Notes under the pieces: model-generated
What the model was told of the DNA's origin: nothing
The model's input: the letters and a program-made list of their open reading frames with translations, nothing else
Database searches by the model: none
Shown here: piece after piece, positions 52,949 to 60,587 of the stretch
Layout: the number at the start of each line of letters is the position of its first letter
How positions within the stretch are numbered: the first letter of the stretch is position 1
Assembly: GCA_964369635.1 (NCBI GenBank)
Contig: CAYJGN010000001.1
Span: 1 to 64,000 of the forward strand
Direction: 5' to 3'
Source of the DNA: CAYJGN01 sp964369635
GTDB taxonomy: Bacteria > Bacillota > Clostridia > Oscillospirales > Ruminococcaceae
Length of the DNA stretch: 64,000 nt
Made by a program: the position numbers and the translations under genes

Positions 52949-53695
52949 ATGTACAATAATACAATAGAAAACGACACACTCGCAAGATATCAGGAAATTT
53001 CTTCAGATCTTATAAGCAAAATTCGTGGCAATGAATTTCCCGAAGGTAGTTTACTCCCAAGTGAGAACTTTCTTATTAATGTTTATAACACAAGTAGAAC
53101 TACTATACGCAGAGCTCTTGATGTGCTCGATAGAGATGGTTATATAATGAAGAAACAAGGAAAGGGCTCTATCGTCCTTCCGCTTAAACATAAAAAATTT
53201 AGCCATATCCCAGTAACTGGTGTTTTAGGGGGCCTTGAGGATAGCGATTTCGGGACAAAAGAATATAATCGAATATTTTTAAGCAACACTCTTGTGCCAG
53301 CGCCAATAAACGTTGCTAACAGATTTAACATAGCCGAAGGTGCTCCCATCCTTTGCTACGATAGAATATATACCATAAACGGCCTGCCATACATATATTC
53401 AAAGAGTTATATTAATAATCATTTTTTTAAAGGAATCGAAAAGTTTGATTTTAATAAGTTTTCATTGTCGTCTGCAATATTTTCATATGGACTTCATCTT
53501 GTTATCGTCAACCGCAAGTTCAGTGCTACAAATGCAGGAGAGGTCGCAAATCATCTTAATGTTTGTGAGTCTAATCCCATTTTGCATGAACGCTATGAAT
53601 GTCTCGCATCAACTCATAAAAATGATGTTATCGTTGAAATAGCTTCTTCTTATTATAATACCAACCTTCGGTCAGTTCCTGTTTTCATAAAATAA
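52949..53695 (+). CDS. GntR/HutC-family transcriptional regulator with UTRA domain
   Basis: 248-residue regulator. The N-terminal winged helix (about 10-80) has ARYQEISSDLISKI, LLPSENFLINVYNTSRTTIR (shortened: SENFLINVYNTSRTTIR) and the wing KKQGKGSIV. A UTRA ligand-binding domain (about 95-245) follows, with the typical YDRIYTINGLPYIYSKSYI block. UTRA domains bind small sugars or phosphosugars. It is divergent from the isomerase/transport operon, its probable target, and is followed after 17 bases by the dehydrogenase gene. Confidence 0.92.
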   Translation: MYNNTIENDTLARYQEISSDLISKIRGNEFPEGSLLPSENFLINVYNTSRTTIRRALDVLDRDGYIMKKQGKGSIVLPLKHKKFSHIPVTGVLGGLEDSDFGTKEYNRIFLSNTLVPAPINVANRFNIAEGAPILCYDRIYTINGLPYIYSKSYINNHFFKGIEKFDFNKFSLSSAIFSYGLHLVIVNRKFSATNAGEVANHLNVCESNPILHERYECLASTHKNDVIVEIASSYYNTNLRSVPVFIK

Positions 53696-53712
53696 TTTGG
53701 AGGTAAACATAA

Positions 53713-54663
53713 ATGAAAGTTTTATTATTCTCAGACTTTACCGGTGTCCAGGTAAAAAAAATCGAAGAACTCGGGTATACCGTCTATCCGCTTCGTGAAA
53801 ATGATCTAAAGGACCACCCTCTTCGCGATGATTATACCGACTGCGATGTTATGGTATGCTATAATCCATTCCCTAACATAAATCTTGATAAATTTAACGA
53901 TCTTCGTTTCATTCAACTTTTAAGCGTTGGATTTAATCATCTGCCTACCAGCAAGATAGAAGAGATGGGTCTTATTGTCTCTCATAATGTTGGACAGACT
54001 AAATTTCAGATTAGCGAATGGGTTATGACATTTATTTTAAACATCTGCAAAAACACAAAATACTTCCTTGCAAATCAAGCATCTCACTCATGGAAGCATT
54101 ACTATGACATATGGGAACTTGAGGGCAAAAACGTTACCTTCCTCGGCGGCGGCAATATAGCTTGCGAAACAGCGAAGAAACTCAAAGCATTTGGTGCAAA
54201 CACCTTATCATTAAACCTATTCACCGACCCTCTTCCATATATGGATAAAGTTGTTCATATTGATGAGATTGATAGCATTTTACCTGATAGTGATATAATC
54301 ATATCAGCGCTCCCGGCAACAGATGAAACCTATCATCTAATTAACAGCGAAAAAATAGCAAAGATGAAAGATGGTTGTATTTTTGTAAATATAAGCAGAG
54401 GAAGCGTTGTAAATGAAAGCGACTTGTCAGATGCGCTAAAAGCTGGTAAATTCAGAGGAGTTGGCCTTGATGTATTTGAAACAGAGCCACTACCCCAAGA
54501 TAGTCCGCTTTGGGATACAGAAAACGTCTATATAACTCCGCACAACGCGATTTTCTCAGATCTCTATCAGGAGAGAATTTTCAATATGGTATATGATAAC
54601 TTAAAGCTCTATATCGAAGGTCATAAAGTTGAGAACATTGTCGATTTTAAAAGAGGATATTAA
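53713..54663 (+). CDS. D-isomer-specific 2-hydroxyacid dehydrogenase
   Basis: 316-residue NAD-dependent dehydrogenase. The nucleotide-binding domain starts with VTFLGGGNIACETA (about 138-151), a GxGxxA-type variant, and the catalytic set is visible: arginine in NISRGSVVNE (about 229), glutamate in VFETEP (about 258) and histidine in ITPHNA (about 276). The family reduces 2-oxoacids or oxidises D-2-hydroxyacids. Co-transcribed with gntR, so it may handle a downstream product of the locus, but a direct role is inferred only from position. RBS TGGAGGTAAAC. Confidence 0.9.
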   Translation: MKVLLFSDFTGVQVKKIEELGYTVYPLRENDLKDHPLRDDYTDCDVMVCYNPFPNINLDKFNDLRFIQLLSVGFNHLPTSKIEEMGLIVSHNVGQTKFQISEWVMTFILNICKNTKYFLANQASHSWKHYYDIWELEGKNVTFLGGGNIACETAKKLKAFGANTLSLNLFTDPLPYMDKVVHIDEIDSILPDSDIIISALPATDETYHLINSEKIAKMKDGCIFVNISRGSVVNESDLSDALKAGKFRGVGLDVFETEPLPQDSPLWDTENVYITPHNAIFSDLYQERIFNMVYDNLKLYIEGHKVENIVDFKRGY

Positions 54664-54670
54664 GTCAAAT

Positions 54671-54700
54671 AAAAAAGATGTGCTATGCACATCTTTTTTT
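54671..54700 (+). terminator. Terminator of the gntR-dehydrogenase unit
   Basis: AAAAAAGATGTGC-TAT-GCACATCTTTTTT, a perfect stem with a three-base loop and a T-run, eight bases past the stop codon. Confidence 0.92.
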
Positions 54701-54812
54701 ATTTGCAATAGATAAACTCTATTTATAAAACATATAAATCAGCTAAACCATTCCCTTTTTTGTTCACTAATTATTTTGAATAATATAGATTAAACCGCTA
54801 AATGTAAAGCAC

Positions 54813-56090
54813 TTAGACTTTAGATACCTTCGGTATAACAGTTCCTGCATTTTCAACCACAAAAACGCTTTTTCCTTCAAAATCAACTGTTTTTAAAATT
54901 TCCAGAGCATCGGTATACACTTCTATTCCCATAGCTTTCGCATCATCTTTATCGAGCGTTGAGAGAAGGATAATCCTATATCTCTTTGCTTGTTCGCAGT
55001 TTAGATAAAATATGTAACCTGGAATGGTGAAGTTCTCCCTCAGTTCTTTATCCAAAACTCCCTTTTCAAGCGGCTTTAACCAATCGAAATAATCAGGTGG
55101 CCCTCCCCCATCGGGGCATTCGGTTACGAGGATTAACGTTCCTCCAAGTTTCAGTCCACTCTCTAAGTTATCAATGCTCTTACTCCCTTGGTATAATGAT
55201 ATATCTTTTGGAAATCCACCGCAAGAAGCAATAATTATATCAGCTTTCTCTTCAATCATAACCTCGTAGCAGCTTTGAGCCTGCATACACCCTTTATGCC
55301 AAGCTTTTTCAAAATGGCCTGAAAAAATATGCGATAGTTTCATATCTGGGTTCATAACAAGGTTTACCGTATAAAGATGCTCTATCGCCTCTGCCGCCTC
55401 CATCATATCGAGATGCAACGGATTGTTAAGGAGTTTTGCATTGCCAATCAGCGGATTTGATTGCTCCTTTATTGGGTCGAGCGAATGAGCATGATTTTGC
55501 TTTATAGCCTCCATCGAAGCAACGCCCGGTAAAATACTCTTGCGACCGCCGCCAAACCCCGCCATAACATGCTGCGTGCAAGCTCCAATAGCGACTACTT
55601 TTCTTGACGCAACCTCTTTGTTTATCCGAAGAACTGTCCCACGAGAGGTTGTGCATATGTATGTTAAATCCGAGTCGTTGCAGTCATGGTAGATAACCTC
55701 TATATTACTCGCAACCTCTTCAGTTAGAAGTGTTTTGGTATCTTCATCACTACCAGCTTCGTGAGTCCCTGTTGATATAACTATAACCATATCGCTATAC
55801 GGAATTTTGCAAACATCTCGAAGATAGGAAACAACATGCGGCACAACGAGGTCTTGTCTCATCCAAAACCTTGTCATATCTGATACGATAATCGCTATTT
55901 TATCCCCTTTTTTTGCCCACTTCGCAAGTGGAGGCAGACCTATTGGATTATTTAGCGAACCAAAAGTAGCAGCTCTTATATCATCTATTGCAGCAGTTTC
56001 TTTTCCTGAAAGCTCTGCTAAAACAAGTGAGCTTTCAATTGGAAAGTTAATATAACTTTTCCCATACTTTAGCTTATAGTTTTTTATCAT
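54813..56090 (-). CDS. LarA-like lactate racemase family protein (DUF2088)
   Basis: About 425 residues. Family motifs: IIVSDMTR (about 67-74), ISTGTHEAG with a metal-ligand histidine (about 105), VIYHDCND (about 138-145), GGGRKSILPG (about 178-187) and CGGFPKDISLYQ. LarA racemises D/L-lactate with a nickel-pincer cofactor that LarB, LarC and LarE make; none of these is in the window. Related proteins act on other 2-hydroxyacids. I chose ATG at 56090 after GGAGG; the frame is open upstream into the nitroreductase gene, 14 bases away. The link to the nearby 2-hydroxyacid dehydrogenase is suggestive. Confidence 0.85.
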   Translation of the reverse strand: MIKNYKLKYGKSYINFPIESSLVLAELSGKETAAIDDIRAATFGSLNNPIGLPPLAKWAKKGDKIAIIVSDMTRFWMRQDLVVPHVVSYLRDVCKIPYSDMVIVISTGTHEAGSDEDTKTLLTEEVASNIEVIYHDCNDSDLTYICTTSRGTVLRINKEVASRKVVAIGACTQHVMAGFGGGRKSILPGVASMEAIKQNHAHSLDPIKEQSNPLIGNAKLLNNPLHLDMMEAAEAIEHLYTVNLVMNPDMKLSHIFSGHFEKAWHKGCMQAQSCYEVMIEEKADIIIASCGGFPKDISLYQGSKSIDNLESGLKLGGTLILVTECPDGGGPPDYFDWLKPLEKGVLDKELRENFTIPGYIFYLNCEQAKRYRIILLSTLDKDDAKAMGIEVYTDALEILKTVDFEGKSVFVVENAGTVIPKVSKV

Positions 56091-56103
56091 GCTTGTCCTC
56101 CAA

Positions 56104-56637
56104 CTAAAATTCATTAAATGAGCAAATTTCAGAAAACTCTTTTCGACTTTTATTTGTAGGTTTGTCACTCACGCTATACCCAAGTGCAATAACCATCCTA
56201 ATCTTAACATCACAAGGCACCTTAAATCGCTCGCGAATCATCTTTTCATCAAACAGACCGATAATACAGCTTCCAATACCCAAATCCGCCGCCGCATAGC
56301 AGATAGCAGAAGTGGCACCGCCAAGATCAAAGTCGGCATAGAATTGGCTGTCACACTCAAGGCTTTTCATAAGCGTTACTTTAGACTCGCAAACGATAAT
56401 ATAGCTCGAAACATCAACTGTCCATCTATTTATCGAATAATTTTCATCAATTATGCACTCGTGCATCGCAGCTCCCACATCGCCGTCTGCAACGATAAAT
56501 CTCCATGGTTGCGAGTTACAGGCAGAAGGAGACAAAGCAGCAGTATTAATAATCGAGATTATATCATCTCTACTAACCTTTTTATCGCTATATTTTCTTA
56601 TGCTACTTCTATTAATAGCAAGTTCTTTAAAACTCAT
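56104..56637 (-). CDS. Nitroreductase-family flavoprotein
   Basis: 177-residue FMN oxidoreductase. The N-terminal RSSIRKYSDKKVS (about 10-22) and SPSACNSQPWRFIVA (about 37-51) are standard FMN-binding blocks, and the C-terminal IALGYS closes the pocket. The family reduces nitro compounds, quinones or flavins with NAD(P)H. It is short compared with typical 200-residue members, mainly in the central helices. It precedes the LarA-like gene by 13 bases and is probably co-transcribed. Physiological substrate unknown. Confidence 0.88.
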   Translation of the reverse strand: MSFKELAINRSSIRKYSDKKVSRDDIISIINTAALSPSACNSQPWRFIVADGDVGAAMHECIIDENYSINRWTVDVSSYIIVCESKVTLMKSLECDSQFYADFDLGGATSAICYAAADLGIGSCIIGLFDEKMIRERFKVPCDVKIRMVIALGYSVSDKPTNKSRKEFSEICSFNEF

Positions 56638-56867
56638 AAACTACCCCTTTTTTAACGAATTATTATTTAAATAATATCATAAGGGGTAAAAAATGTAAAT
56701 AAAATAACCTCTATAGTTTATATATCTTCTGAAAGGATGTTTGTTTTTAAAGTGTTCAATTAGTGCATTTATTTTTTAATAAACTTTAATATTAAGTTTG
56801 AAACATCACTTTACCACTGGCATATTCTACATTAAAAACAAACAAATTGGGTGCAGCGTCACGCTGC
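56638..56867. other. Gene-free interval with degenerate repeat remnant
   Basis: About 230 bases without a gene. It includes CCACTGGCATATT near 56815-56828, matching the third hairpin of the 195-bp repeats, and a perfect GCAGCGT-C-ACGCTGC palindrome just ahead of the first full copy. This looks like an older, decayed copy. Confidence 0.5.
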
Positions 56868-57452
56868 TGGTGCGATCACCGGGACAGTAATTTTGCTTTA
56901 CAAAATTACCACCCTCGCAAATCTTCGATTTGCTCACGCATTTTTTCTAAAAATATGCCACTGGCATATTTTACAACGAAAAAACCCACTTTGGCTTCAA
57001 GTCCCTTTTTACAGTGAAATTATAAAAAAATATCTCCCACAGTTTTCACTGTAGAAGATATTTGGTGCGATCACCGGGACAGTAATTTTGCTTTGCAAAA
57101 TTACCACCCTCGCAAATCTTCGATTTGCTCACGCATTTTTTCTAAAAATATGCCACTGGCATATTTTACAACGAAAAAACCCACTTTGGCTTCAAGTCCC
57201 TTTTTACAGTGAAATTATAAAAAAATATCTCCCACAGTTTTCACTGTAGAAGATATTTGGTGCGATCACCGGGACAGTAATTTTGCTTTGCAAAATTACC
57301 ACCCTCGCAAATCTTCGATTTGCTCACGCATTTTTTCTAAAAATATGCCACTGGCATATTTTACAACGAAAAAACCCACTTTGGCTTCAAGTCCCTTTTT
57401 ACAGTGAAATTATAAAAAAATATCTCCCACAGTTTTCACTGTAGAAGATATT
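56868..57452 (-). repeat. Three 195-bp tandem repeats carrying tRNA-Leu 3' ends
   Basis: Exact period 195: units start at 56868, 57063 and 57258, and the next period begins in the real tRNA-Leu at 57453. Each unit starts with an 18-base copy of the tRNA 3' end (TGGTGCGATCACCGGGAC on the plus strand), followed by three hairpins (GTAATTTTGC/GCAAAATTAC; GCAAATC/GATTTGC; AATATGCCA/TGGCATATT) and the tRNA terminator. Copies differ by about one base (first hairpin loop in unit 1). Confidence 0.93.
57412..57452 (-). terminator. Terminator of tRNA-Leu (repeated in each 195-bp unit)
   Basis: On the minus strand AATATCT...ACAGT-GAAA-ACTGT...AGATATT is followed by TTTTTTTATAA. It starts right after the encoded CCA. 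Equivalent copies occur about 195 and 390 bases further on. Confidence 0.85.
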
Positions 57453-57535
57453 TGGTGCGATCACCGGGACTTGAACCCGGATGGTTGCCCACACGCCCCT
57501 CAAACGTGCGCGTCTGCCAGTTCCGCCATGATCGC
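57453..57535 (-). tRNA. tRNA-Leu (GAG anticodon), CCA encoded
   Basis: Minus strand from GCGATCA (57535) to TGATCGC-A-CCA (57453), 83 bases, with a long class II variable arm. Anticodon stem CACGT/GCGTG encloses loop TTGAGGG, so the anticodon is GAG, reading CUC/CUU leucine codons. T-arm CCGGG-TTCAAGT-CCCGG is intact. Its last 18 bases are the sequence copied in the tandem repeats downstream. Confidence 0.95.
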
Positions 57536-57552
57536 TCGATGTCACGAGCTAT

Positions 57553-57582
57553 ATTATATCATTACCAGCGGACAAAAGTCAA
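57553..57582 (-). promoter_or_regulatory. Promoter of tRNA-Leu
   Basis: Minus-strand -35 TTGACT (57577-57582), 18-base spacer and -10 TATAAT (57553-57558), 18 bases before the tRNA 5' end. Confidence 0.8.
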
Positions 57583-57591
57583 CACTTTTTG

Positions 57592-58062
57592 TTAATTTAA
57601 TTTGTTTATTGAAATAGATAAAATGAGCGCAAAAAATATCCATACAATATATGGTAATGTCAGTATTCCAGCTTTTATATTTACCGTTAAAAAATTATAT
57701 AACATTACTATTGAAACAAGAATTAACGCTACCAAAACCAAAAGAGCCGCTTCTCTGTTCCCTTGAATAAAAAAGACATAATACCAGACGAAATTTAGAA
57801 AAATTGTTATATAGTAAATTATCGCACTGCTTGGTGTATAGTTTTCTGATGTGAAAACTATATAAGAAGCTATTATAAGCATTATATACAAAACAGACCA
57901 AACAAGCGAAAAAACAGCCGCTGGCGGCGCGAAATCCGGCCGCGAAAACGATTCGTAATCAAACCGTACCATATCCCCTGTAAATGCCGCGAAACCCATA
58001 AGTAGTAGTACTGGCAGAACCGACATTGCTATCTCTTTAATTCGAAAAACTGCTATTTTCAT
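57592..58062 (-). CDS. tspO: TspO/MBR family membrane protein
   Basis: About 156 residues with five membrane segments. The family landmarks are FSRPDFAPPAAVFSLVW (about 38-54), WSVLYIMLIIAS, the NFVWYYVFF segment (about 90-98) and the PYIVWIFFA C-terminal segment. TspO proteins bind porphyrins and other ligands and are linked to stress responses; the exact function is debated. I chose ATG at 58062, seven bases after AGGTGGTG; a GTG at 58074 is in frame. Single gene, no clear terminator before the tRNA-Leu promoter. Confidence 0.9.
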   Translation of the reverse strand: MKIAVFRIKEIAMSVLPVLLLMGFAAFTGDMVRFDYESFSRPDFAPPAAVFSLVWSVLYIMLIIASYIVFTSENYTPSSAIIYYITIFLNFVWYYVFFIQGNREAALLVLVALILVSIVMLYNFLTVNIKAGILTLPYIVWIFFALILSISINKLN

Positions 58063-58166
58063 ATATTTCACCACCTAAATAAAATATATGATTGTTTTTT
58101 TAAAAAATGATAATAATTTTGTTTTGATGTTATTATATTTTTTGAAGCATGCGCAAAAAAAGAAAG

Positions 58167-58248
58167 CACCCACCCGCAGCAGCTATGCATTTATGCATAG
58201 CTACTGCTTTGCAGTCGGCGACTAAAAGTCGCCAGCTGCGGGTGGGTG
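58167..58248. repeat. Cruciform four-way-junction element, copy 2
   Basis: Outer 14-bp stem CACCCACCCGCAGC / GCTGCGGGTGGGTG encloses three perfect hairpins: AGCTATGCAT/ATGCATAGCT (loop TT), ACTGC/GCAGT (loop TTT) and GGCGACT/AGTCGCC (loop AAA). Same layout as 20353-20450 with unrelated arm sequences. It lies between tspO and the ACT protein gene and could end the latter's transcript. Confidence 0.8.
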
Positions 58249-58275
58249 TGTTGTTCTGTTTTGGATATGCAAAAA

Positions 58276-58698
58276 CTAAATATCAGATTTTTTCAAAACC
58301 TTTATTCCTGCATTAAGCAGAACTTCAACTGCTTTTTCATTCTCCTCAACACGAAGAATAACATAAGCGTGGTTTCTGTTTCGCGAAACATATGCATAGA
58401 GGTAATCAACATTTATTCCAGCCTCTGCAAGCGTTTCAAGTGCATTACAAAGTCCACCAGGACTATCCTTGACCCCAACAGCAATAACCTTCGTGATTGA
58501 AACGGTATGACCATCTTCTTTTAATGCTTCACAAGCTTTTTGAGGATCATCAACGATAAGCCTTAAAATACCAAAATCAGCTGTATCTGCAAGCGAAAGC
58601 GCTTTAATATCTATCTGCGCATCTCTTAAAACACTTGTAATTTTGATAAGTTTCCCCTTTTCGTTCTCAACGAATACTGAAAGTTGTTCTATTAACAT
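58276..58698 (-). CDS. Tandem ACT-domain protein
   Basis: 140-residue protein made of two ACT domains (about 1-65 and 68-138), with ENEKGKLIKITSVLRDAQID and the glycine-turn DSPGGLCNALETLAEAGIN (about 78-96; both given only in part as motifs). ACT domains bind amino acids and are often found next to paaK/ior genes in Clostridia and Archaea, where they probably sense aromatic or branched amino acids. It is the last gene of the iorAB-paaK unit, 15 bases after paaK. Confidence 0.9.
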   Translation of the reverse strand: MLIEQLSVFVENEKGKLIKITSVLRDAQIDIKALSLADTADFGILRLIVDDPQKACEALKEDGHTVSITKVIAVGVKDSPGGLCNALETLAEAGINVDYLYAYVSRNRNHAYVILRVEENEKAVEVLLNAGIKVLKKSDI

Positions 58699-58713
58699 AA
58701 TAATTACCTCCTA

Positions 58714-60012
58714 TTATTTTCTTTTATCTATAACCCGAACTGCTTTTCCTTCGCTTCTCGGGATAGATTTTGGCTCAACAAGTTTAACCTTTGCCGCAAT
58801 TCCAAGTGTTGATTCAATAGCGGCACGCAAACCCTTCTCATGCTCTTCAACCTCTGCCACTTTATCAGAGAAAAACTCAGGCGACATTTCAACTAAAATC
58901 GTTATTCTATCGAGGTTATCAACCCTCTCAACAATAATCTGATAATGTGGTGCAACACTTGATTTAGTCAAGATAACGCTCTCTATCTGCGATGGGAAAA
59001 CATTAACTCCTCTGATAATCAGCATATCGTCAGTTCTACCGCTCGGCTTCGACATTTTGATAAGAGTTCTACCGCAGCTGCAATTCTCTCGCCAAATTTT
59101 CGCTATATCACGAGTCCTATAACGAATTAGCGGGAGTGTTTCTTTTGTGATACAGGTAAAAACAAGCTCACCATATTCACCGTCCGGTAAAACCTCGCCT
59201 GTATCAGGGTCGATAATCTCCGGCACAAAATGATCTTCATTAACATGCATACCGCTCTGATCACTGCACTCGATAGAAACACCAGGCCCCATAATTTCCG
59301 ATAAACCATAGATATCATATGCTTTTATCTTCATTCGCTTCTCTATCTCTGAGCGCATATCTTCAGTCCAAGGTTCTGCGCCGAAAATTCCAGCTTTTAG
59401 CTTCGTATCAGCGGGGTCTATTCCCATCTCTTCCATAGCTTCAACTAAATATAGCGCGTATGACGGTGTGCAGCAGAGAATTTCACTCTCAAAGTCAACA
59501 ATGATATTTATCTGTCTGTTTGTATTTCCCGATGAAACAGGAATTGCAGTTGCACCGAGCTTTTCAGTACCATAATGCATACCAAGTCCACCAGTAAAGA
59601 GACCATAGCCATACGAAACATGTATTTTCGAGCTTTTATCTCCTCCTGCCGCAACGATAGCTCTCGCACAGCACTCTGACCATGCATCAATATCGTTTGC
59701 AGTATATCCAACAACCGTCTGTTTGCCCGTTGTTCCACTTGATGCGTGAATACGAACAACATCATCCATAGGAGTTGCAAACAGGCCATATGGATAGGTA
59801 TCACGAAGATCTTGTTTGTAGGTAAATGGTAGTTTTGAAAGATCATCTATTGATGTTATATCTTCGGGTTTTATCCCCATCTCATCAAATTTCTGCTTGT
59901 AAAACGGAACATTTTCATAAACTCTTTTTACAGTATCGATAAGCCTTTTCGATTGTATCTCTTTCATCGACGAAAGTTCTATTGTTTCTATCTTCTCATC
60001 GTAATATCTCAA
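58714..60012 (-). CDS. paaK: Phenylacetate-CoA ligase family protein 1
   Basis: Adenylate-forming acyl-CoA ligase of about 432 residues. Motifs: HASSGTTGKQ (P-loop, about 88-97), the AYDIYGLSE block (about 230-238), RYRTRDIA and the C-terminal hinge GRTDDMLIIRGVN. With iorAB it converts arylacetate to aryl-acetyl-CoA or, in a fermenting cell, may release the free acid with gain of ATP. The start is a TTG at 60012, eight bases after GGGGGG and two bases past the iorB stop; an earlier TTG overlaps iorB. A paralogue lies on the other side of iorAB. Confidence 0.9.
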   Translation of the reverse strand: MRYYDEKIETIELSSMKEIQSKRLIDTVKRVYENVPFYKQKFDEMGIKPEDITSIDDLSKLPFTYKQDLRDTYPYGLFATPMDDVVRIHASSGTTGKQTVVGYTANDIDAWSECCARAIVAAGGDKSSKIHVSYGYGLFTGGLGMHYGTEKLGATAIPVSSGNTNRQINIIVDFESEILCCTPSYALYLVEAMEEMGIDPADTKLKAGIFGAEPWTEDMRSEIEKRMKIKAYDIYGLSEIMGPGVSIECSDQSGMHVNEDHFVPEIIDPDTGEVLPDGEYGELVFTCITKETLPLIRYRTRDIAKIWRENCSCGRTLIKMSKPSGRTDDMLIIRGVNVFPSQIESVILTKSSVAPHYQIIVERVDNLDRITILVEMSPEFFSDKVAEVEEHEKGLRAAIESTLGIAAKVKLVEPKSIPRSEGKAVRVIDKRK

Positions 60013-60014
60013 CT

Positions 60015-60587
60015 TTATACCCCCCAGCAATATCCAAGCTCAAATGCCTTTAAATTAACATCAATAAACTGCTCTTTAACAGACTTCCGAAGACTATCAA
60101 TCCAAATATCTTTCGGTATATCCATAGTATTCGCCAGGACACCCATCATAACAACATTAACAGCTTTTGTGTTCCCAGCTTCTTCGGCTTTTGAGAGAGC
60201 GTCAAGTGATATAACTTTAATGCCTTTTTTCTCAATCTTCTCAACCAAATCACTCGGATAATCAGCAGCACCGGTTATAACAGGCATAGGGTCTATCTGC
60301 TGGGTATTAACTAATAAAACTCCACCCTCTTTAAGTGAGGATATATATCTTGCTCCCTCGAGCAGCTCAAATGCAACAACCGCATCTGCCTCTCCATTTT
60401 CAATAGTTGGAGAATGAACGCTCTCCCCATATTTAACATAAGTTACAACGCTACCGCCCCTCTGGCTCATACCATGAACCTCTGAAACTTTAACATCGTA
60501 ATCTTTGCTTGTAAGAACATTTCCAAGCAACTTACTTGCAAGCAGACTTCCCTGTCCGCCAACTCCAACAACCATAATGCTCCCCAT
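60015..60587 (-). CDS. iorB: Indolepyruvate:ferredoxin oxidoreductase, beta subunit
   Basis: 190-residue gamma-type domain of 2-oxoacid:ferredoxin oxidoreductases, with VVGVGGQGSLLASKLLG (about 5-21; core GVGGQGS), SEVHGMSQRGGSV (about 37-49) and EADAVVAFELLEGARY. It pairs with the alpha subunit encoded just upstream; the genes overlap by one base (TAATG). IOR oxidises aryl pyruvates made from Trp, Phe and Tyr to aryl-acetyl-CoA with ferredoxin as acceptor. Confidence 0.94.
   Translation of the reverse strand: MGSIMVVGVGGQGSLLASKLLGNVLTSKDYDVKVSEVHGMSQRGGSVVTYVKYGESVHSPTIENGEADAVVAFELLEGARYISSLKEGGVLLVNTQQIDPMPVITGAADYPSDLVEKIEKKGIKVISLDALSKAEEAGNTKAVNVVMMGVLANTMDIPKDIWIDSLRKSVKEQFIDVNLKAFELGYCWGV

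Noticed and set aside
53140..53349. Minus-strand open frame inside gntR
   Set aside because: Antisense shadow of the regulator gene with no supporting signal.
56868..57452. Possible CRISPR array because of regularly spaced repeats
   Set aside because: The whole 195-base unit is repeated with no unique spacers, there are no cas genes, and the unit begins in a tRNA 3' end.
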